From: Clostridia bacterium
GTDB lineage: Bacteria > Bacillota > Clostridia > TANB77 > CAG-508
Assembly (NCBI GenBank): GCA_017517685.1
Contig: JAFWYK010000010.1
Span: forward strand, 336,058 to 400,057
Length of the DNA: 64,000 nucleotides
Direction of reading: 5' to 3'
The position numbers were made by a program, and so were the translations under genes. This document shows positions 26,812 through 36,301 of this stretch, piece after piece; the stretch's first letter is position 1; each line of letters opens with the position of its first letter. The notes below the pieces were generated by a model, which did not search any database, had not been told where the DNA came from, and saw only the letters and a program-made list of their open reading frames with translations.

Positions 26812-29800
26812 ATGAAATTAAATTTAGACTTTTATAAAGAAACTGAATTAAATAAATTATCAGAAGAAGAAAAAGATATTATAAATGTATTTTGGAATAA
26901 GGAAGAAAAAAGAATTCCTGAACATATTTTAAATATCGAATCTTCTTATGAACAAATATCTATTGGAACAGATAATAGGAAAAATATTATTAGTTTTTAT
27001 CCAATAGAAAGTGATGCAAGTGTGCTAGAAGTTGGTGCTAATTTTGGAGAAATTACTTTAGAACTTTGTAAAAAAGCTAAAAGAGTAGTTTCTGTTGAAA
27101 CCAAAAAAGAAAAAGCAGAAGCAATTTCTTTAAGATGTGCAGATATAGAAAATTTAGAAATATTTGCTGGCGAATTAAAAACAATCAAAATAGATGAGAA
27201 ATTTGATTATGTTGTAGCACTAAACGAAGAATTCAATTCTTTAGAAGAAGTTGATAAATTTTTAAAGGTTGTAAAATCTAAATTAAAATTAGATGGTAAA
27301 GCAATTATTGCTATTGACAACAAATTTGGTATTAAGTATTGGTCTGGAATAAAAAAAGAAAATGGTATTCTTGCTTATGAAACATTAACAGGAAGAAAGG
27401 ATATTGTTGAATTAAGTGATTTTCAAAAGAAATTAGTAGAAAATAATTTTAAATCAAAAATATATTATCCAATGCCAGATGTTAATTTTACAAATGCAAT
27501 ATATACGGATGAGTGGTTACCAAGTATAGAACATATTAATTCAAGATATTGGGACTTTATAAATTATAGAATATCAGATGTGAATTTTTCAGAAAAAGAA
27601 GTGTTAAAAGAATTAGTGAAAAAAGATAAAACATTATTTAAACTTTTCTGTAATTCATATTTAGTTGTTGCTAATAATTCAAAAGAAGATATCGGAATTA
27701 AAGCTGTTACATATGGTATATTTAGAAAACCAGAATACAGAATAAAAACAATAATAAAATCTAAAGAAGTTATTAAAACAGCTAATACAGAGATTGCGGA
27801 AAAGCATATCCAAAGAATTAAAGAGAATATAGAAATATTAAATAAGCTTGAAATTAAGACATTAGATAAGTTTGAAAATGGAAGCATTATAAGTGAATAT
27901 GTTGATAATGGACAAACACTAGATAAAGTTTTGATGCAATTATTCAAAGATGGAAGAAAAGAAGAAGCTTTTGAAAAAATTGAAGACTTTAAGAAAAAAG
28001 TATTAGAAAAATTTCCTTTATCAAATAGCTATACAAACAGCGTTTTTAGAAAATACTCTGTTGAATGTAATCCAAAAGAAATTAAAAAATTAACATTTTT
28101 AAAAAATGGTTTATATGACTTGATATTTCAAAATTGCTTTGTTATAAAGAATGATTATTATGCTTATGATCAAGAATGGAGTGAACAAAATGTTCCGCTT
28201 GAATTTATAATTTTTAGATCAATTCTAAATCTTCCTGAAATTGATGGTGTAATTACACATAGCGAACTATATGAGAGATTTGGATTAAATAAATTTTTAG
28301 ATGTATTTAATGAACTTGAAAATAAAATGCAAAATATAATAAGAGATGATGTAATGTGGAATTTGCATGTTAAATCAAATCAAAAATTAATGCAAAATAT
28401 TGAAAAACAAAAAGGAAACATTGATGAAGTTAATGTTGTTTTAGAAAAAGATAATGAAATAAAAGCACATAAAGAAGAAATCGCTAATTTATCTAAAACA
28501 ATTAAAGAGAAAGATGCACATATTCAAAATTTAGAAAATCAATTACAAGTAATATCTAATTCATTATCTTGGAAATTGATCAAGCCATTTAGATTTTTAG
28601 CGTGGGTATTTAATCCATTCTCAGGAGCTACATTTATTGATAGAATTATGCCTCCTGGAGGAAGAAGAAGACTAAAATATGATGAAAAACTAGCTAAAAA
28701 GCTTTGGGAAGAAAAGATTAATGGATATAGAGCAGCTACAGATGAAGAAGGCGTTGAATATTGGAAAGGTATAGAGCATAGAGAAAGACTAAAATTAGAA
28801 AGAGATGTAGAAAGACTAGAGGGTGGAAAATTCTTTTCTGATTATGAGTATTGGATGAAAGAAAATGATCCAACTATAGAAGAATTAGATGAACAAAGAA
28901 AACATAAATTTAAAAAGAAACCTAAAATAAGTATTGTTATTCCTCTATATAATACACCAGAAGATTTTTTTAGAGAGTTATTATTCAATATGTATAGGCA
29001 AACTTATACAAATTGGGAATTATGCTTAGCTGACGGAAGTAATGAAAAATTAGAATATATTGAAAAGATGTGTAAAGACCCAAGAATTCATTATAAATTC
29101 TTAGGAGAAAATAAAGGTATATCAGGAAATTCAAATGAAGGGTTAAAAATGGTAACAGGTGATTATGTTGCACTTTTAGATCATGATGATTTGTTAATGC
29201 CAAATGCTTTATTTGAAATAGTAAAAGTAATAAATGAAAGAAAAAATGTAAGATTTATTTATACAGATGAGGATAAAATGAAAACAATTGATGAACCAAG
29301 ATTCGATCCTCATTTTAAACCAGATTTTTCACCAGATTATTTAACTGGAAATAATTATATTTGTCATTTTAGTGTGTTTAAAAAAGAAGTAATGGATAAA
29401 TTAGGTGGATTTAGAGATGAATATAACGGAGCACAAGATTTAGATATTATATTAAGGATGTCTGAGATAGTTGAACCAAAAGATATTTATCATATTCCAA
29501 AAATTTTATATCATTGGAGAATTTCAGATACATCTACAGCTGGAAATCCAGAAACAAAATTATATGCATATATATCTGGAGAAAAAGCAGTACAACACCA
29601 TATTGATAGATTAAATATTAAAGGTGTTGTTGAAAGAGATGAAAAAATGTATGGAATTTATAAAGTTAAATATGATATTTTGGGTGAACCAAAAGTAAAC
29701 ATTATAATTCCAAACTTTAATAATAAAGATTCATTAAAAGCTTGTATCGATTCAATTATTGAAAATACAACATATCAAAATTATGAAATTGATATAGTTG

Positions 29801-30495
29801 ATTCAGGGAATGCAAATGGAGAACTTAATGAATATTATAAAGAATTAGAGAAGAACAAAAAAATTAAAGTTTTAAGATATAAGATGAGTAATCCTACCTT
29901 TGTAAAACTTGTAAACTATGGAGTTAAAAATACAAAAGGTCAAATTATAGTTCAACTTACTTCTACATCAAAAGTAATAACCAAAGGTTGGCTAAAAAAT
30001 TTACTAGGTTATGTTCAAAGAGATAATACAGGAGCTGTTTCTGGAAAAGTATATTCAGAAGAAGATAGAATTTTACATGCTGGAATAATTGTTGCAGGAG
30101 ATAATGGTAAAATTTTATTAAATCAAGGTGTTGGAGATGATGTATATGGATACTTTGCTAAAGAATGTCATGTACAAAACTTCTCTTGTGTAGGATTAAA
30201 TGTTATGGCTTATAAAAAATCTGACTATGAAAAAGTAGGAGGATTTTCAGAAAATTTAACTGGTTATGAAGATGTTGACTTTTGTTTGTCAATGAGAAAA
30301 TTAGGTTTATTAAACGTTTATATGCCTTATAGTAAAGTATATGATTCAAATGAATCGTTTTACGAGATAGATAATCAAAATGTAAGTTTAATGAAAGAAA
30401 AATGGAATGAGATTTTTGAAAAAGGTGATATTTACTTTAATAAAAATTTTGATACAACATCAAATAGATATGATATAAAAAAGACAAAAGTATAA
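26812..30495 (+). CDS. Methyltransferase-coiled coil-GT2-GT2 fusion protein; second GT2 looks inactive
   Basis: 1227 residues. About 1-230 is a class I methyltransferase (VLEVGANFGEITLELCKK, SVETKKEKAEAI). About 230-520 is a helical region I cannot name. About 525-590 is a coiled coil ending in SNSLSWKLIKPFR, a linker typical of large glycosyltransferases. GT2 domain 1 begins at 704 (PKISIVIPLYN) with the metal site LLDHDDL at 788-794, YTDEDK, and YHWR. GT2 domain 2 begins at 960 (PKVNIIIPNFN), but where the paralogues have QLNND it reads QLTST (1048-1052), so the acidic residue is gone, and the later HYES motif is missing too. Probably a chain-extending or chain-capping enzyme. The second domain may only bind. 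Confidence 0.85.
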   Translation: MKLNLDFYKETELNKLSEEEKDIINVFWNKEEKRIPEHILNIESSYEQISIGTDNRKNIISFYPIESDASVLEVGANFGEITLELCKKAKRVVSVETKKEKAEAISLRCADIENLEIFAGELKTIKIDEKFDYVVALNEEFNSLEEVDKFLKVVKSKLKLDGKAIIAIDNKFGIKYWSGIKKENGILAYETLTGRKDIVELSDFQKKLVENNFKSKIYYPMPDVNFTNAIYTDEWLPSIEHINSRYWDFINYRISDVNFSEKEVLKELVKKDKTLFKLFCNSYLVVANNSKEDIGIKAVTYGIFRKPEYRIKTIIKSKEVIKTANTEIAEKHIQRIKENIEILNKLEIKTLDKFENGSIISEYVDNGQTLDKVLMQLFKDGRKEEAFEKIEDFKKKVLEKFPLSNSYTNSVFRKYSVECNPKEIKKLTFLKNGLYDLIFQNCFVIKNDYYAYDQEWSEQNVPLEFIIFRSILNLPEIDGVITHSELYERFGLNKFLDVFNELENKMQNIIRDDVMWNLHVKSNQKLMQNIEKQKGNIDEVNVVLEKDNEIKAHKEEIANLSKTIKEKDAHIQNLENQLQVISNSLSWKLIKPFRFLAWVFNPFSGATFIDRIMPPGGRRRLKYDEKLAKKLWEEKINGYRAATDEEGVEYWKGIEHRERLKLERDVERLEGGKFFSDYEYWMKENDPTIEELDEQRKHKFKKKPKISIVIPLYNTPEDFFRELLFNMYRQTYTNWELCLADGSNEKLEYIEKMCKDPRIHYKFLGENKGISGNSNEGLKMVTGDYVALLDHDDLLMPNALFEIVKVINERKNVRFIYTDEDKMKTIDEPRFDPHFKPDFSPDYLTGNNYICHFSVFKKEVMDKLGGFRDEYNGAQDLDIILRMSEIVEPKDIYHIPKILYHWRISDTSTAGNPETKLYAYISGEKAVQHHIDRLNIKGVVERDEKMYGIYKVKYDILGEPKVNIIIPNFNNKDSLKACIDSIIENTTYQNYEIDIVDSGNANGELNEYYKELEKNKKIKVLRYKMSNPTFVKLVNYGVKNTKGQIIVQLTSTSKVITKGWLKNLLGYVQRDNTGAVSGKVYSEEDRILHAGIIVAGDNGKILLNQGVGDDVYGYFAKECHVQNFSCVGLNVMAYKKSDYEKVGGFSENLTGYEDVDFCLSMRKLGLLNVYMPYSKVYDSNESFYEIDNQNVSLMKEKWNEIFEKGDIYFNKNFDTTSNRYDIKKTKV

Positions 30496-30500
30496 AATGG

Positions 30501-30531
30501 TATTGCGCTGAGCTAAATACTCAGTGCAATA
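30501..30531 (+). other. Intercistronic hairpin without T-tract
   Basis: 12-base-pair stem (30501-30512 with 30520-30531, one G-T pair), seven-base loop CTAAATA. No T-run. It sits between two co-directional glycosyltransferase genes and could stabilise or process the long mRNA. Confidence 0.7.
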
Positions 30532-30560
30532 TAGATTAATTAAAGTTGAAAGGAAACAAA

Positions 30561-32504
30561 ATGAACATTATAAAACATAGAATTAATCAAATAAAATTTT
30601 ATATTGGAAAATACGGTTTTATTAAAACGGTTAAGAAATGTATAAAAACTGTACTTAGAAAAATTATAAGATTTTTAAAAGGTGAAAAAGATTTACAATA
30701 TGGTGACTATGGTGGATGGATTAAATATAATGAACCAAAAGATGCAGACCTTAAAGTTCAAATGAAAAAGAAATTCACTATAGAACCAAAAATAAGTGTA
30801 ATTGTACCAATGTATAATACTAAAGAAAAATTCTTTAGAGATTTAGTAAATTGTATGATAGCACAAACATACACAAATTGGGAATTATGCTTGGCTGATG
30901 GTAGTCCAGAAGAGAATGCTAATCTTAAAAAATATATAGAAAAAGATTCAAGAATTAAATATAACTTTTTAGGTGAGAATAAAGGAATTGCTGGAAATAC
31001 TAATGCAGCTATAGAAATGGCTACAGGAGATTATATTGCTCTTTTAGACCATGATGATGTATTAGCAGAGTATGCTTTATATGAAGTTGTATATGCAATC
31101 AATAAATATCCAAATTCGGAATTTTTATATTCTGATGAAGATAAAATTGATGAGAATGATAATAGATATGATGCATATTTTAAACCAGATTTTGCGCCAG
31201 ATACATTAAGATGTCAAAACTATATTTGTCATTTCAGTATTTTCAAAAAAGAGTTAATGAAAAAATTAAATGGATTCCAAGTAGGATATGATGGAGCTCA
31301 AGATTATGATATTTTCTTAAGAATGTCAGAAGTGACAGATCCAAAAAATATTACTCATATTCCAAAGATTCTTTATCATTGGAGAGTACATAGTGAATCA
31401 ACAGCAAAATTAAACAGTAATGCTAAAAATTATGCATTTGAAGCTGGTAAAAAAGCTATTAGTGATCATTTAAAAAGAGTTGGTTTAGATGGAACTGTTT
31501 CAGAAGGATGCATAGAAGGCATTTATAGAGTGGATTATAAAGTAAAAGGTAATCCAAAAGTATCTATTGTTATACCAAATAAAGATGGACAAGACATTTT
31601 AAAAGTTTGTATTGATTCAGTTTTAGAAAAAACAACTTATGATAATTACGAGATTGTAATTGTTGAAAATAATAGTGTTTCAAACGAAATATTTGATTAT
31701 TATAAAGAATTAATAAAAAATGAAAAAATTAGAGTTGTAAATTATAATACTGGTAAAGAAATATTAAGTGAAGAGGAATCTTCAGTTGAATATACTAATA
31801 AAAATAGAATAAAAGTTAGACCGGGATTTAATTATTCTGCAGTAATAAATTGTGGAGTAAGAAACACAACAGGAGATTATGTAATACAACTTAACAACGA
31901 TACAGAATTAATAACACCAAATTGGCTTGAATTAATGCTGGGGTTCTGTCAAAGAGATGATGTTGGAGCAGTTGGAGTAAAATTATATTTCCCAGATGAA
32001 ACAATTCAACACGCTGGTATTATTGTTGGTATTGGTGGTATAGCTGGAAATAGATTTAAGAGTATTCCAAAAGATGGACATGGTTACTTTGCTAAAGAAT
32101 CTATGATTGAGAATTTAAGTGCTGTAACAGCAGCTTGTATAATGACAAAAAAATCAGCTTATGAAGAAACTGGTTGGATGGATGAAGAGTTAGCAGTAGC
32201 ATTTAATGATGTTGATTTTTGTTTAAAAATAAGAGAAAAAGGATACTTAGTAGTATATAACCCATTTGTTGAATTTTGGCATTATGAATCAAAATCAAGA
32301 GGACAAGAAAATACACCAGAAAAGATTAGAAGATTTCAAGGTGAAATATCAAGATTTGAACAAAAATGGGGAGAAATTCTTGATGTAGGAGACCCATATT
32401 ATAATATTAACTTGAGTCTTGATACAGAAGTATATCATATGAAAAATATTAAAGTTAATTATTATGGAGAAGAGGCAATAATTAAGAAAAAAAGAAAAGT
32501 TTAA
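30561..32504 (+). CDS. Two-domain family 2 glycosyltransferase
   Basis: About 647 residues with two GT2 domains in tandem. The first has KISVIVPMYNT, LADGSPEENA, LLDHDDV, YSDEDKIDE and YHWRVHSESTA. The second has KVSIVIPNKDGQDILKVCID, VIVENNSVS, an intact QLNNDTELITPNW (D447), HAGIIVG, FNDVDFCLKI and HYESKSRG. The same layout occurs in the genes at 26812 and 33796. Two-domain enzymes of this type usually add two different linkages during polymer extension. A basic amphipathic N-terminus may lie on the membrane. The frame opens with TTG at 30546, but ATG 30561 behind GAAAGGAAAC is preferred. Confidence 0.88.
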   Translation: MNIIKHRINQIKFYIGKYGFIKTVKKCIKTVLRKIIRFLKGEKDLQYGDYGGWIKYNEPKDADLKVQMKKKFTIEPKISVIVPMYNTKEKFFRDLVNCMIAQTYTNWELCLADGSPEENANLKKYIEKDSRIKYNFLGENKGIAGNTNAAIEMATGDYIALLDHDDVLAEYALYEVVYAINKYPNSEFLYSDEDKIDENDNRYDAYFKPDFAPDTLRCQNYICHFSIFKKELMKKLNGFQVGYDGAQDYDIFLRMSEVTDPKNITHIPKILYHWRVHSESTAKLNSNAKNYAFEAGKKAISDHLKRVGLDGTVSEGCIEGIYRVDYKVKGNPKVSIVIPNKDGQDILKVCIDSVLEKTTYDNYEIVIVENNSVSNEIFDYYKELIKNEKIRVVNYNTGKEILSEEESSVEYTNKNRIKVRPGFNYSAVINCGVRNTTGDYVIQLNNDTELITPNWLELMLGFCQRDDVGAVGVKLYFPDETIQHAGIIVGIGGIAGNRFKSIPKDGHGYFAKESMIENLSAVTAACIMTKKSAYEETGWMDEELAVAFNDVDFCLKIREKGYLVVYNPFVEFWHYESKSRGQENTPEKIRRFQGEISRFEQKWGEILDVGDPYYNINLSLDTEVYHMKNIKVNYYGEEAIIKKKRKV

Positions 32505-32526
32505 TTATTTATTTAGGAGCAATAAG

Positions 32527-32919
32527 ATGGATTTAGAGTTGTTATGTTTTGTGGGAACTGTAGCAATAATGCTTATGATAATTTTTATAGGAAAACCAGA
32601 AAAGAGATTTTTAAGATTAGCTATTTGTACAGTGATTATTCCGTTATGCTTTATGGCATTACATACAAGTTGTTTTTTTAATTCAGTGCCACACTGTTTA
32701 GGATGTTTACTTGTAGGTGAAGGAGAAGTCAAACCACCTTATGATGCAAATGATTTGAAGTCGACTTGTTTTAGTGCATATTTAGCCGTTATGATGGTGT
32801 TTGCTCCTATGATAATCAAGGAAAATGTAACAAAAGGATATAAAGGAATTTGCGCAATATTAATTATTGCGGGAGTTGTTTTTATAGGATTTCCACTAGG
32901 AATAATGCAATATATGTAG
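32527..32919 (+). CDS. Small polytopic membrane protein, function unknown
   Basis: 130 residues with four predicted segments (about 5-23, 30-47, 80-98, 106-127). The loop between the second and third contains HTSCFFNSVPHCLGC, three cysteines and two histidines, then an acidic stretch. Such a loop could bind metal or form disulfides outside the cell. I do not recognise the family. It has a good ribosome site (AGGAG) and lies 22 bases after one glycosyltransferase and 30 before a phosphoesterase, so it is part of the operon. Confidence 0.65.
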   Translation: MDLELLCFVGTVAIMLMIIFIGKPEKRFLRLAICTVIIPLCFMALHTSCFFNSVPHCLGCLLVGEGEVKPPYDANDLKSTCFSAYLAVMMVFAPMIIKENVTKGYKGICAILIIAGVVFIGFPLGIMQYM

Positions 32920-32949
32920 AATAAAAATGAAATTGTAAGGTGAAAGTTA

Positions 32950-33780
32950 ATGGATAGAATTGCAATAATTTCAGATATACATGGTAATCTTGAGGCACTA
33001 AAAACAGTGCTTCAAGATATTAAATTAAGAGGAATAGAAAAGATCTATTGCTTAGGTGATATTGTAGCAAAAGGTTGTAATAGCGAAGAATGTGTTAAAT
33101 TAATAAGAGAAAACTGCGAAATTGTAATAAGAGGTAATTGCGATAGAAACATGTCTCATGTAAGAGATTTGTCAAACGAAACGGAACTTGAAAGAACAAG
33201 AATTAATTGGAATCAAAATAGACTATCAAAAGAATCAATGGATTATTTACAAAACTTACCGTTTTGTCATGAGTTCTATATGAGTGGAAGTTTAGTTAGA
33301 ATGTTTCATGCATCACCAGTTAAAGATAATGAAGTTGTAATTAATAGAGATGTGTGTTCGAAATTGTATGAGATGTTTTTACCATCTGATAAAACAGAAA
33401 CAAAAAATATTGCAGATATTGTTATTTTTGGTCATTTACATCATGGTTTTCTAGAAAAAATATATAATAAAACTTTAATTAATGTTGGAAGTGTAGGAAA
33501 TTCATTTGATCCAATTAGAGATGATAAGAGAGATTCAAGTGAAATGGAAGTAACTCAAGCATTCTATGTTGTAATTGAAGGTGAAATTGGATCAAAAGAA
33601 TATAAGCCATTTTCTTATCAATTTGTTAGAGTGCCTTATGATATTGATAAAGAACTTGAAAGCAATTATGATAATTTAGAAATCGAGAATTATACATTTG
33701 AATTAAAACATGGAAGATATAGAGATATGAAAAAAATCAATGATAATTTTGAAAGATTAGGAATTGATTTAAATAAATAA
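32950..33780 (+). CDS. Calcineurin-like metallophosphoesterase
   Basis: 276 residues of the YfcE/MJ0936-like type. Metal-binding blocks in order: IISDIHGNLEAL, CLGDIVAKG, RGNCDRN, MFHASP, FGHLHHGF and NVGSVGNSFDP. No signal peptide, so cytoplasmic. Relatives hydrolyse phosphodiesters or phosphomonoesters. The substrate cannot be inferred. It lies inside the polysaccharide operon between two glycosyltransferase genes, so it may act on a sugar phosphate or nucleotide product, or may simply be a passenger. It has a longer C-terminus than the minimal YfcE fold. Confidence 0.85.
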   Translation: MDRIAIISDIHGNLEALKTVLQDIKLRGIEKIYCLGDIVAKGCNSEECVKLIRENCEIVIRGNCDRNMSHVRDLSNETELERTRINWNQNRLSKESMDYLQNLPFCHEFYMSGSLVRMFHASPVKDNEVVINRDVCSKLYEMFLPSDKTETKNIADIVIFGHLHHGFLEKIYNKTLINVGSVGNSFDPIRDDKRDSSEMEVTQAFYVVIEGEIGSKEYKPFSYQFVRVPYDIDKELESNYDNLEIENYTFELKHGRYRDMKKINDNFERLGIDLNK

Positions 33781-33795
33781 TGAAAGAGAAGAAAT

Positions 33796-35601
33796 ATGGG
33801 GTTAAAAAATAATTTTGAAAAGTTTTCATATTACTTAAAAAGATATGGACTGGCAACAACTTCAAAAAAAGTAATAAAAAGAGCGTTGCATATTAAGGAA
33901 AATAGAAAAACTAATCAAGAGCAATATGAGATATGGATGGAAAACAATAAACTTACTGAAGAAAAAATTGAAGCTCAGAGAAATATGAAATTTAAGTATG
34001 AACCTAAAATTAGTGTTGTTGTTCCAATGTATAATACAGAAAAAGTGTTTTTTAAAGAACTTGTTGAATCATTAAAGAATCAAACTTATGCTAAATGGGA
34101 ATTGTGTTTAGCAGATGGTAGTGAAGTTCCAAACGAACTACTAAAAGATTATATGGATGATGAAAGAATTAAATATAATTTTCTAAATAGTAATTTAGGT
34201 ATTTCAGAAAATACAAATAGAGCTATAGAAATGGCTACAGGTGATTTTATAGGATTTCTAGATCATGATGATTTATTATCTCAAGACGCACTGTATGAAG
34301 TTGTAACAGCTATAAATAGTCAAAATTATGTAGATTTTATTTATACAGATGAAGATAAAATTGATGAAAATAAAGAGAGATTTGAACCTTATTTTAAACC
34401 AGATTTTTCTCCTGAAACATTGGAATGTAATAATTATATAACTCACTTTGTTGTTGTAAAGAAAACTTTAATAAAAGAAGTTGGAATGCTTAATTCAGAG
34501 TTCAATGGTGCTCAAGATTTTGACTTTGTTTTAAGATGTACAGAAAAAGCTGAAAATATAATTCATATTCCAAAAATATTATATCATTGGAGAGTTCATA
34601 GAAATTCAACAGCGAATGTCGCAGATGCAAAGCCATATGCATTTGAAGCTGGTGTTAAAGTTGTTGAAGAACATTTAAAAAGAACCAATAAACTTGGAAA
34701 AGTTCAAAATGGACGAGATATTCCAGGAATTTATAGAATTGATTATGAAGTTATTGGTAACCCAAAAGTTTCAATAATTATTCCTAATAAAGATAATGTA
34801 AAATTATTAAAAGAGGCTATTAATTCTATATTAGAAAATACAACATATCAAAACTATGAAATTGTTGTTGTTGAAAATAATAGCACAGATAAAGAAACAT
34901 TTAAATATTATGATGAAATAAAAGATAATTCAAAGGTTAAGATTTTGAAAATTGATGAAGCAAATGGTGAATTTAATTATTCAAGATTGATTAATCTTGG
35001 GGTAAAAAATGTAGATGGTGATTTTATATTACAGCTAAATAATGATATAAAGATTATTTCTAAAGATTGGCTTGAATTAATGATTGGATATAGCCAACAA
35101 AAAGAAATTGGAGCTGTTGGAGGAAGATTATATTATGAGGATAAAACAATCCAACATGCTGGTATCATAGTAGGGTTATCAGGAATTGCTGGTAATATGC
35201 TTGTGAATTTACCTTATGGTGAAAAAGCTTACTTTGGAAGAGAGGCTGCTACAAGAAATGTTGCTGCCGTAACTGGAGCATGTTTGTTATGCAGAAGAGA
35301 GCTTTATGAAGAAGTTGGATATATGGATGAAGAAAATTTCAAAGTAGCATTTAATGATGTGGATTTTTGTTTAAAATTATTAAGTAAAGGTTATAGAAAT
35401 GTTTATATTCCTTATGTTGAACTATATCATTATGAATCAAAGACAAGAGGATATGAATATTCAAAAGAAAAAGAAAAAAGATTTAATCGTGAGTCAGAAA
35501 ACTTTAAACATAAATGGAATGAGATTTTAGAGAAAGGAGATCCATATTATAATATTAACTTTACAAGAGAGACTTGTAATTTTGATATAAGGACAAGTTA
35601 A
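33796..35601 (+). CDS. Two-domain family 2 glycosyltransferase
   Basis: 601 residues, paralogue of the 30561 protein. GT2 domain 1: KISVVVPMYNTEKVFFKEL, LADGSEVPN, FLDHDDLLS, YTDEDKIDENKE, YHWRVHRNSTA. Domain 2: KVSIIIPNKDNVKLLKEAIN, VVVENNSTD, QLNNDIKIISKDW with D417, HAGIIVG, FNDVDFCLKL, YHYESKTRGYE. Both metal sites are intact. It begins with a basic helix (KNNFEKFSYYLKRYG). The start is 15 bases after the phosphoesterase stop. With 26812 and 30561 it forms a family of three double-GT2 genes that probably arose by duplication within the locus. Confidence 0.88.
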   Translation: MGLKNNFEKFSYYLKRYGLATTSKKVIKRALHIKENRKTNQEQYEIWMENNKLTEEKIEAQRNMKFKYEPKISVVVPMYNTEKVFFKELVESLKNQTYAKWELCLADGSEVPNELLKDYMDDERIKYNFLNSNLGISENTNRAIEMATGDFIGFLDHDDLLSQDALYEVVTAINSQNYVDFIYTDEDKIDENKERFEPYFKPDFSPETLECNNYITHFVVVKKTLIKEVGMLNSEFNGAQDFDFVLRCTEKAENIIHIPKILYHWRVHRNSTANVADAKPYAFEAGVKVVEEHLKRTNKLGKVQNGRDIPGIYRIDYEVIGNPKVSIIIPNKDNVKLLKEAINSILENTTYQNYEIVVVENNSTDKETFKYYDEIKDNSKVKILKIDEANGEFNYSRLINLGVKNVDGDFILQLNNDIKIISKDWLELMIGYSQQKEIGAVGGRLYYEDKTIQHAGIIVGLSGIAGNMLVNLPYGEKAYFGREAATRNVAAVTGACLLCRRELYEEVGYMDEENFKVAFNDVDFCLKLLSKGYRNVYIPYVELYHYESKTRGYEYSKEKEKRFNRESENFKHKWNEILEKGDPYYNINFTRETCNFDIRTS

Positions 35602-35614
35602 AAGAGGTACAAAA

Positions 35615-36169
35615 ATGAAAGAAGAAAATGAAGAAAATAAAGACAGCAAAAATTTAACACTAAAAGTGTTTGAAATGGTAGAAAAATTTGGACTTTGGAT
35701 TTTAGAAAAATTGCATTTAAAATTCTTAGCAAAATTCTATACAGACCATTTAGAAGGAATGAGATATTTGGTTTGTGGAGCTTTATCAACTGTAGTAAAT
35801 ATTGCTTCATATGCGCTTGTTGCATATACAATATTTGCTGGAATTCAACCAGAAACATTGAGAGTTACAATAAGTGATTGTGTTGCTTTTGTGATTGCTT
35901 TAATATTTGCATATTGGGTTAATAAAACTGTTGTGTTTGAAACAAAATGTGAAAATTTTAGAACATTATTGAAAGAAATTACATCTTTTACAGTATGTAG
36001 ATTATTTACACAATTTGTTAGTTTAGGAATGATGAATTTAGCAGTAATTATTCATATGAATGATATTTTAATGAAAGTTATTGCTAATATAGTAGTTATT
36101 ATTTTAAACTTTGTTTTTAGTAAATTAATAATATTTAAAAAAGATAAAAAAACAGATGAAAAAGAATAA
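35615..36169 (+). CDS. GtrA-family membrane protein
   Basis: 184 residues with four transmembrane segments. The first follows EGMRYLVCGALSTVVNIASY, the GtrA signature. FAYWVNKTVVFE lies between segments 2 and 3 and VFSKLIIFKK at the end. GtrA proteins are thought to flip polyprenyl-phosphate-linked single sugars made by a GtrB-like enzyme. A GtrB-like gene follows at 36302, and large GT-C-like proteins lie beyond. It has a longer than usual N-terminal cytoplasmic part (about 48 residues). AGAGG precedes ATG 35615. Confidence 0.88.
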   Translation: MKEENEENKDSKNLTLKVFEMVEKFGLWILEKLHLKFLAKFYTDHLEGMRYLVCGALSTVVNIASYALVAYTIFAGIQPETLRVTISDCVAFVIALIFAYWVNKTVVFETKCENFRTLLKEITSFTVCRLFTQFVSLGMMNLAVIIHMNDILMKVIANIVVIILNFVFSKLIIFKKDKKTDEKE

Positions 36170-36195
36170 AAAATTTTAGAAAAAATGGGGATGAA

Positions 36196-36221
36196 AAAAT
36201 ACTCAAAATATGTAGTATTTT
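36196..36221 (+). terminator. Possible weak terminator after gtrA-type gene
   Basis: Eight-base-pair AT-rich stem AAAATACT/AGTATTTT (36196-36203 with 36214-36221) followed by only a few T. It stands just upstream of the next promoter. Weak support. Confidence 0.35.
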
Positions 36222-36234
36222 GTTAAAAATTAGT

Positions 36235-36262
36235 TTGAAAATATACTATTATATGGTATAAT
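36235..36262 (+). promoter_or_regulatory. Promoter (extended -10) of the gtrB-like unit
   Basis: TTGAAA at 36235-36240, 16-base spacer, TATAAT at 36257-36262 preceded by TGG, an extended -10. It starts the second half of the locus. Confidence 0.8.
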
Positions 36263-36301
36263 ATACGAGTAAAAAAATAGGTTTTGAAAGGAATAAAAAT
36301 T

